Notes under the pieces: generated by a model
The model's database searches: none
The model's input: the letters and a program-made list of their open reading frames with translations, nothing else
Told to the model about the DNA's origin: nothing
From: Microvelia longipes
Taxonomy: Eukaryota > Arthropoda > Insecta > Hemiptera > Veliidae
DNA: 64,000 nucleotides
Reading direction: 5' to 3'
Assembly: GCA_018340805.1 (NCBI GenBank)
Contig: JACMZG010001914.1
Location: 3,404,164-3,468,163 of the forward strand
Shown here: piece after piece, positions 43,633 to 55,164 of the stretch
Position numbering within the stretch: the first letter of the stretch is position 1
Layout: every line of letters starts with the position of its first letter
Made by a program: the position numbers and the translations under genes

Positions 43633-44385
43633 CAGATATATTACTAGAGGGAGCAAGGATCTTGAATAAAGGGGATGACGCATTAAGGAACTTGTCTGAC
43701 ACCATGGAAGTTGTATGAGATAGAGAATTAGAAGCAAACTTACCCCTTTCCCTTGATTATAATGAAAAAAGCGCCAAACGCAGGTTATATAGCAAGGTTG
43801 TCGAGTTTGCTTCTCAACTTTCTTCTGTGCTTCTCGTGATTGTTACATTTGTGGTGCTTGTTAAGTCATTTGTGCTTATATAATTTTAAATTTTGGAATA
43901 TACTTTGCCTCTTCAGTGAGTGATAATTTAAGCGTGTTTTGTTATAACCTTCTCAAGCAATAAACAATGGAAACCATTGTGACGTAAGTTTGCCTCTAAA
44001 TTTTAAGACCTGCGCTGTTTTAAGAATTGTAAGCATGCGCAGTTTGTACCAAGCATGTGCAGTTGGTTTTTGACGTGTGTTTCGTGTTGCATTCTCTCTA
44101 TTTTCTGGTTTTCGATGGGGTCACTTGTTTGTGTGGCAAATAGACTTAGTGCGTCATCCCCTTTATTCAAGATCCTTGAGAGGGAGCATAGCCTATCTCA
44201 TTACATTGACAGGTCTGAAACATCTTTTTGGGGGCTTTAGGGGCTCTGTGTAACCTCATTAAAACCTTTTCCAAGAGTGAGTTAAGGTCATAAAAAAATT
44301 GTTTTTGGCTTTTACTGTATAAGTTACTGAAAGTTTGTACTGGTTATTCGATTGAATCAATTAGCGAGATGGTCAGGTTAAGCAT
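43633..44385 (-). mobile_element. MITE family A, reverse copy split by a MITE B
   Basis: The left piece (43633-43653) is the terminus CAGATATATTACTAGAGGGAG. The right piece (from 44187) continues 'catagcctatctcattacat', 'ggggctctgtgtaacctcat', 'gagtgagttaaggt' and 'gagatggtcaggtta'. This is the inverse of 48239-48562. The distal terminus is lost after about 44385. Confidence 0.85.
43654..44178. mobile_element. MITE family B, complete, with perfect 8-bp duplication
   Basis: The inverted termini are about 29 bp and start CAAGGATCTTGAATAAAGGG; the right end is ...TCAAGATCCTTG. The flanks AGAGGGAG at 43646-43653 and 44179-44186 are identical. The 525-bp body is non-coding; a 61-codon frame near its right end is incidental. 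It is inserted into a family A MITE. Confidence 0.93.
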
Positions 44386-44389
44386 TTTT

Positions 44390-44712
44390 TTTAAATAAAT
44401 TAATACAATTAATTTAAATTTAAAATTTTATTATTTTTATTTATATAATTTAGAGTTTAAAGGTAACTTTTGTCTTAAAAAAATTAAATTTGTTTTATTA
44501 GTTCGACATATTAACTTTGTAGTGATATTATTATTATTAGTAAAATAAAAACTAAAATGTCTGCCGTGTTTAGTTCACTTCAGTTCAATAATAATTTGTA
44601 TTTTTTTTTATTATTTGAGTCTATTTGAATAAAACTAGTTTTGATTTGCACTTTTAGTACTCTTAAGTGATTTGTTTTTTAAACAAAACATAAACCATAT
44701 TTTAATTATTTG

Positions 44713-44771
<59 letters not shown>

Positions 44772-45110
44772 CCCCTCTCTTAAAGGCAATCCTGGCTACG
44801 TCCATGTCAATAATTAATGTGAGAATGGAAATATCACTTAGAAGGCCTTATCATTGTAACCGTATCGATACATTGTAGCAGAACACAAAATACTATCAAT
44901 TACACAGTGTTATCATACTCAAGTAATTAACCTCACTTAGCACATAGCATAGCTTTTTCCCATAAAGTATCTTATGGTTTTTGTTAGCACTAAATGTTCC
45001 TTGAAGGGACTCGAATAGATTTATGTGAGAGAGACAAAAGGTTAAAGTACTTATGTGGGTACAACAAAGAGCTACTTGCGACCAGTCACAATACTTTAAA
45101 GATCGTTTTT
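44390..45110. other. AT-rich stretch with a (TA)n tract
   Basis: A (TA)n tract lies at 44712-44770. No gene or element boundary is recognised. Confidence 0.45.
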
Positions 45111-45365
45111 TTGTTTACTTGAACCAGCTTCTTGTTTACTTGAACCCTTTTTGCTTGAACCAGCTTTTGTTACTTGAACCAGCTTTTTTTACTTGTTCTT
45201 TTGTTTACTTTACCAGCTTCTTGTTTACTTGACAGCTTTTTGTTTACTTGAACCAGCTTCTTGTTTACTTGAACCAGCTTTTTGTTTACTTGAACCAGCT
45301 TTTTGTTTACTTGAACCAGCTTCTTGTTTACTTGAACCAGTTTCTTGTTTACTTGAACCAGCCTA
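45108..45365. repeat. 20-bp minisatellite
   Basis: About twelve units of CTTGTTTACTTGAACCAGCT, with TTTTT/TTCTT variants and several deleted units in the left third. Confidence 0.93.
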
Positions 45366-45429
45366 AGTAGCTCCCTGACTATTTAACAATAGAATTGCTT
45401 CTTTAATATTTCTATTGTAACTAGTAATT

Positions 45430-46080
45430 CACTGCATTTTTACTTTTACTCATTTATTCCGTAGGTATATAGGAAAAGTATTGTGATTGCAGGAATAATC
45501 CGAAACCGGGACGTCTCCGGAATTATCAGTTTCAGGTGTTCTAAAGGTGGTTTGTGGTTTTCACAAAGTTGTCTGTCTGTATGCGTGTGTGTGTCGGTGC
45601 GTTTTCGTTGTTCCAAAGTTCGTTAGTTCCAAAATATTTTTTTTTTTATTTGGATCTAGTAAACTTTTATGTCATTAAAATTATGCTTCTGGATTAAAAG
45701 TTTGAATGCAAAATCTTTTGTCACATTATTTCGTTATCTCCAATTGGAACTTATGAACTTTTCTGACTCGTTGCAACTAGTGATCTTTGGAGACAACGAG
45801 TTTTGGAGGCAACGTATGGGATCCTGTGTGTCTGATATTATCAAAGCTCTTAGTGTATTTATAGTAGAGAGTTGAACTTAGGTAGTAGAGAGTTGAACTT
45901 AGTGTTTTTAGTAGAGAGTGAACTTAGTGTATTGTGAGAGTTGAACTTAGTATATTTATAGTAGAGAGTTGAACTTAGTGTATTTATAGTAGAGAGTTGA
46001 AACTTTGAGAATACGATACTTGTTTGGTCTATTATATGGTCTGGCAGGGAACTTGCACTTAACTAATTCCAGTGTAAACC
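45430..46080 (+). repeat. R1 dispersed repeat with an internal tandem expansion
   Basis: The head hairpin (CCGTAGGTATATAGGAAAAG) and body ('ccgaaaccgggacgtc', 'gtctgtctgtatgcgtg') are well preserved. The usual single 'tgtatttatgctagagagttgaaacttt' is multiplied into about five units of 28 bp at 45845-46010. About 200 bp of non-R1 sequence lies between 45600 and 45840. Confidence 0.75.
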
Positions 46081-46084
46081 GAGT

Positions 46085-46700
46085 TTAGTCTCTAATTTCC
46101 TATGTTATTTTCACTTTTTTTCTAATGTTCGCACATTTATAGGTTTAGATTTTTTTTTGGGTGTCTTAAATGCATTTATCACTGTTATTGGGTTCAGATG
46201 GGCTCCTTGGGGTCGTATCATCATAGCTGGGTGACCGCACGTGTGTCAGAAATTTACCCTAAAACCTTGTTTTGATTTTTTGTCTGAAAGATCTTAGATG
46301 ACAACTAATGTATCAATGTTTCTTTTTGAGGAGAAAAATATCACGAAATACACACAAAAAAGTTATCCCTTAAATACCGACAGAAGTAGAGGAGATTTTA
46401 AGAAGAAATGTTAAACTCGAAAAACATAGGAATTATTTCTTTATGTCCGTCGGTCCATTTAGTACTCGATACGTTAGGAGGCTTAAAAGATTGAGAGGGA
46501 TGGTGCCTGGAAGATACAAAGGCAACGAGCTGTCTGCCTTGACATTGGACATATGATACCCTTCTTCGTGGGACAATCCAGGCAATAATGTTTTACTTTA
46601 TTACCTTGTAAAATAAAAAAAATATAAAACTTTCTTTCTACTGTAGTCATCATCACGTAGCTCTCTATTTTTGTTTTTTCAAAAAACTAAGAGCGAAGTA
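46085..46700. other. No gene recognised
   Basis: Unassigned sequence with no motif. Confidence 0.4.
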
Positions 46701-46724
46701 AAACTTGAACAATTTACTCCATTG

Positions 46725-46808
46725 TTAAACTCTGATGATGACTAATTTTTAGTCGAAAGCTTACTTATTATTATATATTAAAAAATATAGGACTTTTGTG
46801 TAATTAAA
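46725..46808 (+). mobile_element. Single hammerhead-bearing repeat arm
   Basis: It matches the right arm of the palindrome at 27884-27962 almost base for base, from 'gttaaactctgatgatgac' to 'ggacttttgtgtaatta'. No inverted partner is present here. Confidence 0.8.
46732..46758 (+). ncRNA. Hammerhead-ribozyme-like core
   Basis: CTGATGA (46732-46738), stem GACTAA/TTAGTC and GAAA (46755-46758). It is identical to both cores at 27.7-27.9 kb. Confidence 0.5.
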
Positions 46809-46989
46809 CCCTACTTTACTCTTCATCCATTTTTCAAAAATTTCAGTTTTTGAGTCTACAATTAAAAATAAAAATAATATAAAAAATCTTAGTTTAAAAA
46901 CATGCAGGAGCTTTTATCAATAATGACTTTATTTGGAAAAATGATTTTTTTTTTTATCATTTACACGTATAGGCAACCCCATCCAGGAC

Positions 46990-47007
46990 ACACACACACA
47001 CACACAC

Positions 47008-47093
<86 letters not shown>
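46990..47093. repeat. (CA)n/(TA)n compound microsatellite
   Basis: Ten CA units followed by about 90 bp of TA repeats. Confidence 0.95.
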
Positions 47094-47095
<2 letters not shown>

Positions 47096-47274
47096 CCTTT
47101 TTATATTTTCATACTAACTTACTGGACTTTATCTATTTTTTTGCATTACTTTTTTTTCATTATTTTTCTTTCTTTATTCTTCCATATCTTTCTAATCAGC
47201 GTAACAAAATTTCGCAGGGCAATTGAAGGTTAAACAACTGATAAACGTCACAACTAGTTTTAAGTGTTTCAAAC

Positions 47275-47600
47275 TAATTATATATTTATATAATATTTAT
47301 ATAATATAACTATTTATATATTTATAACTATTTATATAATATTTATATAACTACTTATATAACTATTTAAACTATTTATTAATATTTATATAACTACTAA
47401 TATAACTATTTATATAACTATTTATACAACTATTTAACTATTTATATAACTATATATACTATTTATATAATATTTATATAACTATTTATATAATATTATA
47501 AAATTATATAACTATTTATATAACTATTTATATAACTATTTATATAATTTATTATATAATATTATATAACTATTAATATAACTATTTATGTAATAACTAC
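47275..47600. repeat. 12-bp AT minisatellite
   Basis: More than 20 units of TATATAACTATT with deletions and TATAATATT variants. Less regular at both edges. Confidence 0.9.
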
Positions 47601-47609
47601 ATATTAAAG

Positions 47610-48230
47610 TTTACTCATAATGTACTTAGCATATTTACTTTTAAGTAAAGTCATTGTTTTTATTAATTATTAGCATAGTTAGTAATCATTTTAGGAGCAG
47701 AATAATAGTAGAAACTACTGTAAACTATTTAGTAGCAATGCTTAGGGTAAAGCACAAGAAATTCCGTTAGAGCAACACTGGTGATTTAATATCTATTGAT
47801 AAAAAGATTGAAATGTATTGTGATAGCCAGGGACAGCATGGTTTTAAACATCACTTTAAACTTCTTTAAGAGTCTTTAAATCTATTGTTATCAAAAAAAT
47901 AACCATAATTACAATAGACTGGTTTGCTTGCGAGTCGAGGGGAGTGCGTACGCGTCAAGGTTGTGGGCGTAACGCACGCGTGCTGCAAAGCCATCTGTAT
48001 CCGGGTGTGCATTGTTTTCTTAATAATTTGAAGACAAGAAGTTTGAGATGTTTCTTTAAGTTCAGCTTAACTCCCGATTAACGTTAGAAAAGGCCAAGAA
48101 ATCTAACGGTTTTATTGTTGTCATATTTAGCAAATATTATATTTGATCTTTTATTCGAAATGAAAACGAGGAGAAAAAAACGCTGGAGAACCTTCAGTGG
48201 AGATTACATGATTAGTAAATTTAAAAAAGC
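47610..48230. other. No gene recognised; one GC-richer patch
   Basis: 47930-48010 is GC-rich with many CpG (GTGCGTACGCGTCAAGG, AACGCACGCGTGC). It could be a regulatory or exonic island, but no frame or splice signal supports that. Confidence 0.35.
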
Positions 48231-48238
48231 GTTTTGAA

Positions 48239-48562
48239 CATAGAGATGTATTAATAGAAGGGCCCTATCGGTTGAATTTTGAAACATCGAAACAATAACC
48301 TGACCACCTTCGACTATCAATATAATCAAATAAGCAAAACAAAATTATAGTAGACTTATTTAGTAGTACCCATAAAATGTTAATCAAAACACAAACAATG
48401 TGCAGCAAGCTGAAAACAATTGATTCATTATAACCTTAACTCACTCTTAGAAGAGGTTGCAATGAGGTTAAACAGAGCCCCTGAGAGCCTCAAAATGATG
48501 TTTGAGGACTCTTAATGTATTGAGATAGGCTATGCCCCCTCTAGTATACATATATCTCTATG
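48239..48562 (+). mobile_element. MITE family A, complete, with perfect 8-bp duplication
   Basis: The termini CATAGAGATGTATTAATAGA and, in reverse, CATAGAGATATATGTATACT enclose 324 bp. The flanks GTTTTGAA (48231-48238 and 48563-48570) are identical. This is the reference copy for family A. It has no coding capacity. Confidence 0.93.
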
Positions 48563-48574
48563 GTTTTGAAGACT

Positions 48575-49900
48575 AATATATGCGGAAAATAATGGTTCCA
48601 CAATAACATCGCTACTGCTGCAAAAGTCGCTAACGCAGCGCACTCGTGTTCCGAATTTTGGAAACAAAAAAATATCTTTCTTTACAAAGAAAAAAAGACA
48701 AAGAAGAAAAGGTTGTTTTGGACGAGCTGTGTCTTTTTAGATTTTATTTAATCAAATATTTAATTTATTTAATCATGATAATGGGAACTTTCACACTATA
48801 TAAATGATAGTTCATCTTCTTGTTCAAATTATTTTTTCATATTTAAAATTTCATATGGTCTAAGTTTAAATATTTTTTAACTAACCAACCCGATCAAAAC
48901 GGCGAAGTATTATCTTGTTTAGCTTATTTTATTGTACTGTACTTGTTATAAAATGTAATAAATAGTCTTGTTTTTCAAAAAACATTAATACTCCAGGATC
49001 TACTTCTTAAATACTATTTAGGTAGTAGAACCAAGAGAACAGAAATAATGTATAACATTTCAGAACAATTATATTAAGATAAAATAAACTGATCAAGATA
49101 ATTAAACTATACCATTCAAATTGGCGGACACCAAGAATATTAAGATTTAAATTTAAGAATGAAATCTGATTTCATTTTCTTAAAAATTCTGATTTAAGAA
49201 TAGAAATACTCAGGGAAAATGCACCTTGTGCAAGCAATCATTAATTATTCAGAAAAAAATACTTAGATCCGTTGGTAATATTGTCTTTAGAAAGTTTTGC
49301 AAATCTTTATATAGAAAATCGAAAGTTTTACATATATCAGATATTTTTATGTACTAAAGAAGCTTATTCAGGATAAGAAAAATGGGGATATACGCTACTA
49401 TGGAACAAGAAAAAAAATTTGTTAGAATTAAAATATAAAATAACAAAATATACAATTGTACTTTTGAATACAGTCCGGGGTAATTGTGCATAACTACTTT
49501 GTTGCAAGATTTACAAAATGTTGCTGATATTAAATGTTTTTAAAAAGAAGCGTAAAGAATTGCACATCAAGAGATCAATTTATTTCTGACTTAATAAAAA
49601 AAAAATGTTTTGTGCCATATTATTGTGCGCCATACTTGATTTTACTAGTTACATAGACTTTAAGCTAATGTATTTTGTACTTAAATGCAAAATAAATAAT
49701 TTAAATATTTATGTATTATGTATATATTAATGTTGGATGTATATTAACTTTTGGAAAATAATTCGTAGAGCCATTATTTTGGTGGCAAATCGAAGTCAAA
49801 TATTCTAATTCTATAACTGTAAGCGGTTCTACGTGTCAATGTAATCGGCGTAGATCAATAATGTATTAAGCAATTATTTGTACGGATGGTTTAGATCAGA
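48575..49900. other. No gene recognised
   Basis: AT-rich sequence without detectable repeats or coding signals. Confidence 0.4.
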
Positions 49901-49910
49901 GCGTGTTTTC

Positions 49911-50437
49911 CATGGAGATATTATTACTAGAGGTAGAGGGACCCTATCTGCTGAATTTGAAACATCAAAATAGTAACCTGAACACCTTGAGTATTAAAAT
50001 GATGAAATAAACATTTAAATACACAGCTAGGTATTGTTAGATTATATAACTAATGTTTCTTTTTTATGTGTTTTCTGATTCAGTTTGGAATAAAACTACT
50101 TCTGATGAAGGCTAATTTACGGCCGAAAGCTCAAACTTTGGTGTTTTTATACCTATTGACACTATCTCATAAATTATCTTGTTTAAATAGTTTGGTCAAT
50201 AATTTGATATTAGTTTTGCATTTAAAATACAGTAACGTTTGTAATACAACGTTTATAATATGAAACAAAACCCCATAAATGCAGGAAACGCTGACAACGA
50301 TTGATTTGTTATAATCTTATTTTTCTCTTAGAGAAGGTTTTAATGAGGTTTCACAGAGCCTCTGAGAGCCCCGAAGGATGATTCAGCCTCTCAATGTATT
50401 GAGATAGGTTATGCCCCTCTAGTAATATACCTCTATG
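49911..50437 (+). mobile_element. MITE family A with a hammerhead-bearing insert
   Basis: The termini CATGGAGATATTATTACTAG and ...CCTCTATG are flanked by identical GTGTTTTC (49903-49910 and 50438-50445). Compared with the 324-bp copy it is about 200 bp longer. The extra piece lies roughly between 50012 and 50225 and is bordered by the direct repeats CATTTAAATACA / CATTTAAAATACA. Confidence 0.92.
50102..50128 (+). ncRNA. Hammerhead-ribozyme-like core with extended stem I
   Basis: CTGATGA (50102-50108), stem GGCU/GGCC, GAAA (50125-50128). The outer parts GGAATAAAACTAC (5') and GTGTTTTTATACC (3') can form a 13-bp helix with two mismatches, as stem I of a type I hammerhead would. Stem III is weak. 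Confidence 0.5.
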
Positions 50438-50449
50438 GTGTTTTCGAAC

Positions 50450-50885
50450 AATGGGATTTACGTAATTACAAGTTTACCATCACGTATGGGCGAGAACAAT
50501 TTGACAAATAGCTTCTCATATCGTTGCAGTTTGTAAGTGACAAGAACTATAATACTTTGACAAGACAACACGTGTTTTTCCCTAACAGAGATGTTACCGC
50601 GTGACAATGACGTAAGCAATAACTCATCTTCAACCCTTGCAATGCTCTGCTATTAACAAACCGTTCTGTTATTATAGAATGTTCACTGAGATCTCACACC
50701 CTCTCTATCCTATCGTTAATATCGTCATCAATTCTCAAAAAACCGGTGGAGTGGGGGCACTGATGTTTTGTCCTGTTAGGCGTCCTATTTATATTGTCGA
50801 TTCTCTTGGATCTATTAAAACCAGTGTCTGGTTAACTGGAAACAGTTAACCGGAAAACTGATTATTCAGATTAGCCAATAACGAC
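50450..50885. other. No gene recognised
   Basis: It contains a perfect hairpin at 50830-50851 (GGTTAACTG stem, GAAA loop). Nothing else is supported. Confidence 0.45.
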
Positions 50886-50889
50886 AACA

Positions 50890-51190
50890 TTTTTACTTTT
50901 CCTCATTTATACCGTAGGAAAAGTATTGTGTTTGCAAAAAATCTGAAACCGGGATGTCACCAGAATTATCCGTGTTAGATGTTTTTAAGGCCTCATGAGT
51001 GTTTTTCACAAAGTTGTCAGTCTGTATGTGTGTGTGTGTTTGTTCGTGTGTGTTTGTTATTATCGCAGCTCCCAGTATATTTATATGCTAGAGTGTTGAA
51101 ACTTTAAACAAAAATCAATCTATTAATGCAGTTCTGCTATTCAAAAAATATTTTAATGACGTCATTTACATGTGGATTTGCCAGGACGGG
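50890..51190 (+). repeat. R1 dispersed repeat
   Basis: The head TTTTTACTTTTCCTCATTTA is intact, but the hairpin's second arm is deleted (CCGTAGGAAAAGTATTG). The body 'gaaaccgggatgtcacc', 'gtcagtctgtatgtgtg', 'cgcagctcccagt' and 'tgacgtcattta' is well preserved. Confidence 0.8.
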
Positions 51191-51234
51191 TGAATGCTTG
51201 GAATGAAACGGATGTCTCTACTGAACGGATGTCG

Positions 51235-51300
51235 ATGTAGGAAGAATGAGCGTAGTGAATCCGATGTTACGAGGAAAAGTTCCGAGGTACCTGTTTTTAA
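51235..51300 (-). repeat. GGTAC family fragment
   Basis: 'gaatgagcgtagtgaatccg' and 'aggaaaagttccgaggtacc' match the reverse orientation at 7545-7615. Confidence 0.55.
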
Positions 51301-51309
51301 TATTTATCA

Positions 51310-53105
51310 ATAAGTTGTTTTATTGGAGTGCTTGGTCAAATGAAAGGGTTCCCCAACCGATGAAACCGCAATGTGTCAGACAACACAGATGTGTTGCCAT
51401 CGCATCTCGTAACCGAAGGATCGGGAAATGAAAATACAAATTTGAAAATGCGCTTTAAACGTGACAACAGGCTACAAGACTAAAAAATATGATCCTAAAG
51501 GGGACCAAAAAGAGCCGACGAAGCGGACCTGCACGTCGAGGTGCCCGCATAGCGTACAACATTTAAACAATTGTTTTTTCCATGAAATTGAAAATTATTC
51601 GGATTTCATGTCGTCAACGAGAAATCAATTAAGGGAGAATGATTAAGTTTGTGTACTCTTGCGCTGTTTTAGCGAACTTCCGAAGGAAACATGAGTTTAG
51701 GGAAATTTTTATAAACATATAAAATATTCGGGGTTCTGGTTGTTGTTAATTTAATGTTAATTTCTTACCCTTTTCACATGGAATAGCATTGAAATATTTT
51801 ACTTACGAGGGCAATTAATTCTTTCGCAAAGGTACGCAACCTGGGCGAATTTCTTATGTTATGCTTGTTTCTGTCACGCTATTCTGTACACTGCACAATA
51901 CGAACTTTGTCCATCCTTACATACTTTACATTGATTTTTAAATTATTTAGGGCATTGTCTTCAAAAAATCAAAGAAACAATCTGAACGGATTGCTGATTA
52001 ATTTCATCATTAACTCCTAACTCATAACCGAAATATTGTTAAATAAAATTCACTGAAACAGACTCAATTAAGTGTCTTCAAATATATGACGACGACTCTA
52101 GTAAATGATAAAGTCAACTGGAAAACCAGAAACTGTCATTTGTTACACACATAAGTACGTCCAATGATTACTATGTCAAGATGTAAATGATACACTTGAA
52201 AGATATAGTACCAAGGACTGTTTACATTGAAGAATAAACTGTTTACGTTGAAATAAACAAAGTGGACAGTGTTGCCTCTGAATAAAAGAGTTTACACATC
52301 TGGCTGTGACAGTTTGCAAAGCACGTGGAGAGTTATAATATAGTCATGGATTAAGTGCAATTAGCAGTAACTGAAATAATAAAACTACTGTAATGCAACT
52401 GTGTGATGCACTTTGTATTATTTCTCATTTATACCGTAAGTACGTTAGAAAACAATTGTTGACACAATATAATTGTGCGAGAGAACAGATGAAGGAACAG
52501 ATTTAATTGTAACGAAACAGAGTGGGACATGACATTATGTTGCTATCAATGATGACGAATGTCGAATGATGGAACAGTTCCCATTGCATTGCTTGTTAAA
52601 TTCGATGTCTCTCGACAATTATATAACTATTCATGTTTTGCAAAATCGGTAGTATCAAATTATTATGTTTGCAAAACTCGGTAGATCAAATTATAGAAAA
52701 CAATTGTGTTGGCATAAAAAAACTTAAATCGGTATTTCCCCTCAATTATCCAGACATAGATGGCTAACCACTGGAAATAAAACTAATGTTCTACTGTCCT
52801 TGGACAAGCGGAGGATACGATATGGCGCGGAAAAGTTTCAAGGTATCCCTAAGGGACTTAGGAATACCTCGGGAAGTAGCGTAAATAGGAAAGGAGCGTA
52901 ACTGTCGCCAACGCCAACCCTCACCACGACTCCCTCAAGCAGTCGTAACCCTACATCTTTCTTATCGTCAGTTATTCGCGATTCAAAGTCGTAGCAGCCA
53001 CCGTCGCTGATAGAAATTGATAACGAAAGCGTGATCGTTGTTAAAGTCCTTATGGGGGTATTTTAGGTTTTTTTTATTTGTGACGATTATTTCTTAGAAT
53101 TTTTT
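51310..53105. other. No gene recognised
   Basis: At 51840-51890 'gggcgaatttcttatgtt' weakly recalls the composite repeat. At 52425-52450 a mutated R1 hairpin (TTTATACCGTAAGTACGTTA) occurs. 52860-53010 is GC-richer with several CpG but has no supported frame. Confidence 0.4.
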
Positions 53106-53116
53106 CTTGAAGTGTT

Positions 53117-53284
53117 TTAGGCCCGTATTTAAAGACATTTCCCTAACCTAAACCTAACATTTTCTTAAGGAGCCTTAAGGAAAATGTTAGTTTACTGTTT
53201 AGGTAAGGAAATGTTAGGTCTCCTTAAGGAAGCTTAAGGAAAATGTTAGTTAGGTAAGGAAAATGTCTTTGAATACGGGCCTAA
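53117..53284. mobile_element. Palindromic MITE (PIF/Harbinger-like ends)
   Basis: The ends TTAGGCCCGTATTTAAAGAC and, in reverse, TTAGGCCCGTATTCAAAGAC are nearly identical. Pairing continues inward through 'attttccttaag...cttaaggaaaat', so most of the 168 bp folds on itself. TTA/TAA at both ends could be the 3-bp target duplication typical of PIF/Harbinger, but this is also part of the inverted repeat. Confidence 0.7.
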
Positions 53285-53289
53285 ATTTA

Positions 53290-53895
53290 ATTAATTTTAG
53301 GGCGTATGAACTCAGCAGAATCACTATTTCATTGAAAAATAGGGTTTTAATGGGTTGTCACGAGTATTTAAATTGAGTGATAACAAGGTGAAAATCACAA
53401 TATAATGTTTTATTTTATTTATTGCTAACTAATGTTACTTTTAATTAATTTAGTTTGCACAAACACAAATTACCTTTTTATTGCATTAAATTGTTTAAAT
53501 TAGTAGTGAAAGGTATTTAAATTAACTGATAACAAGCTGATTTTCACCTTAATGGTGATTAAATTTATTAATCAATCGTATTTACTCACTAAAATTCAAT
53601 TTTTTGTAAAACGTTTTTTAAATATCCGTTTAAGTTTTATTATTTCTGGGTTAAATCGGACAAATTCAAGTCTGTAGTGATATTTTATTAAAAGCCTGAT
53701 TTTATATTTAAATTCCTGGAATAATCGAAGTATCCTTTCTTCAACTTCTTATAGTTGCTTCAAAATTACAATTTGAAAAGCACCTTTAAAATCCTATACT
53801 TTTCAAATAAGCTTCTGTTTAAGCACCTAAAAATAAGCTTCTGTTTAAGCACCTAAAAATTTAGAACAGAGGTTAAATTAAGGAAAATTAAAATA
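53290..53895. other. No gene recognised
   Basis: Unassigned AT-rich sequence; 'aagcttctgtttaagcacctaaaaat' is tandemly duplicated at about 53810-53860. Confidence 0.45.
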
Positions 53896-53901
53896 ATTTT
53901 T

Positions 53902-54163
53902 CATGAAGATAATATTTCTAGAAAGGCCCAATCGGTTTAATTTTGAGGCATCGAAAAAGTAATATATTAGCTCAATATTACAACAACGATTATGTGACAG
54001 AGCGTTTAAAATACGGAACAAAACTCTAACCTCAACACACAATCTCGGAGTAGGTTACAATGAGGTTACACAGAGGAACACACTTGGGGAGCCTCAAAAT
54101 TATGTTTCAAGCCTATTGATGTATTGAGGTAGGATATAACCCGTCTAGTATTATATCTATATG
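53902..54163 (+). mobile_element. MITE family A, old copy
   Basis: The termini CATGAAGATAATATTTCTAG and ...TATATCTATATG are both present but mutated, and the body is shortened. No clear 8-bp duplication remains. Confidence 0.75.
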
Positions 54164-54169
54164 GATATT

Positions 54170-55070
54170 TTATATTTTGCTCAAGACCAGAGATGTTTTA
54201 GTTTAATCAAACCCCCGTCCTCAGTGTTTAGACGTTAAAACCAAACGTAGTCACACAGAATAAACAATAATTAATATATTTTAAATTTAGTCAAGCGTTA
54301 TGTACTAATCACAGAATAAAAACTTGAACTCTTAACTCTTCAGAACATTCTTTTGATATAAAAAACCCGAATATGTTCCGTTAGCATTTAGTTAAAAAGA
54401 AATTATTCATCGAAACATAATCCCAATGTCGAAGCAACAGCATTGTTCAAGTCGTCGCTGTTATTCTGTTTAGCGCTAATGCTTCAAGTTGTTTTTTAGC
54501 TCTAACATTATTATTACTTTGAGAAGGCACTGGAAAGAAGACTGGTTTAGTCCAAGTGAAGTAGGATTAGGTTTTTATTTGTTGGTTTCTTTGTGGCGTC
54601 ATCAATCCCTCTAGTTTATGTTGTAACCTTTGTTGGTCCTCTTACGACCCCCCTAATCTGTTTTAATTTTCTTATAAACTTATTTAAGACCAAACAGTTC
54701 TTGGAGAGGATTATAAGTGTTTTTCGAGTTTATTTGATTTCTCTCTCTTTTTTCTTTGCTTTGTTTTTTTTATTTAGTTGTTTAAAACAAACTTTATATT
54801 TTTAAATGATAGATTATTGTGAAATCTGAGGTATTAACGAAAATAGTGGTGGTTTTAACGGAATCTATCTGATGTTGCTGTGATGCAATCGGTTTGTACG
54901 TTTACAGACCATAATGAGCAAAAGAATGAACATAGTTGAATAAATATAAAAAGATTTTGAGGGAATTAGTTGTTAGTTTGTAACATAGGCTTTTAGAAAT
55001 ACATTTATACTTTGCACACATTTCCTGGCCGATTCAAGGAGCCTGATATTCTGTAGTACATATAAATGAA
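54170..55070. other. No gene recognised
   Basis: Unassigned AT-rich sequence. A 70-codon frame (54593-54805) is hydrophobic and F-rich because of T-rich DNA. Confidence 0.4.
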
Positions 55071-55072
55071 TA

Positions 55073-55160
55073 ATTCGACAGATGTATGGATAATAGTAAT
55101 ACCCGTTTAGAGCCTTGCGATGATATAGCAATATACCAAAGCAAAAAAAAAAAAAAAAAA
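55073..55160 (-). mobile_element. 3' tail fragment of the SINE-like family
   Basis: In reverse: 'cgcaaggctctaaacggg' followed by (TATTAC)/(ATT) repeats, as at 9945-9975. A run of about 20 A (plus strand, 55142-55161) adjoins it. Confidence 0.55.
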
Positions 55161-55164
55161 AAGT

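Noticed and set aside
44055..44240. 61-codon plus-strand frame
   Set aside because: It crosses the right end of MITE B and its duplication into MITE A, so it is a junction artefact.
47930..48010. CpG-rich patch considered as a promoter island
   Set aside because: No TATA, initiator, splice signal or open frame is attached. It is mentioned only as a compositional patch.
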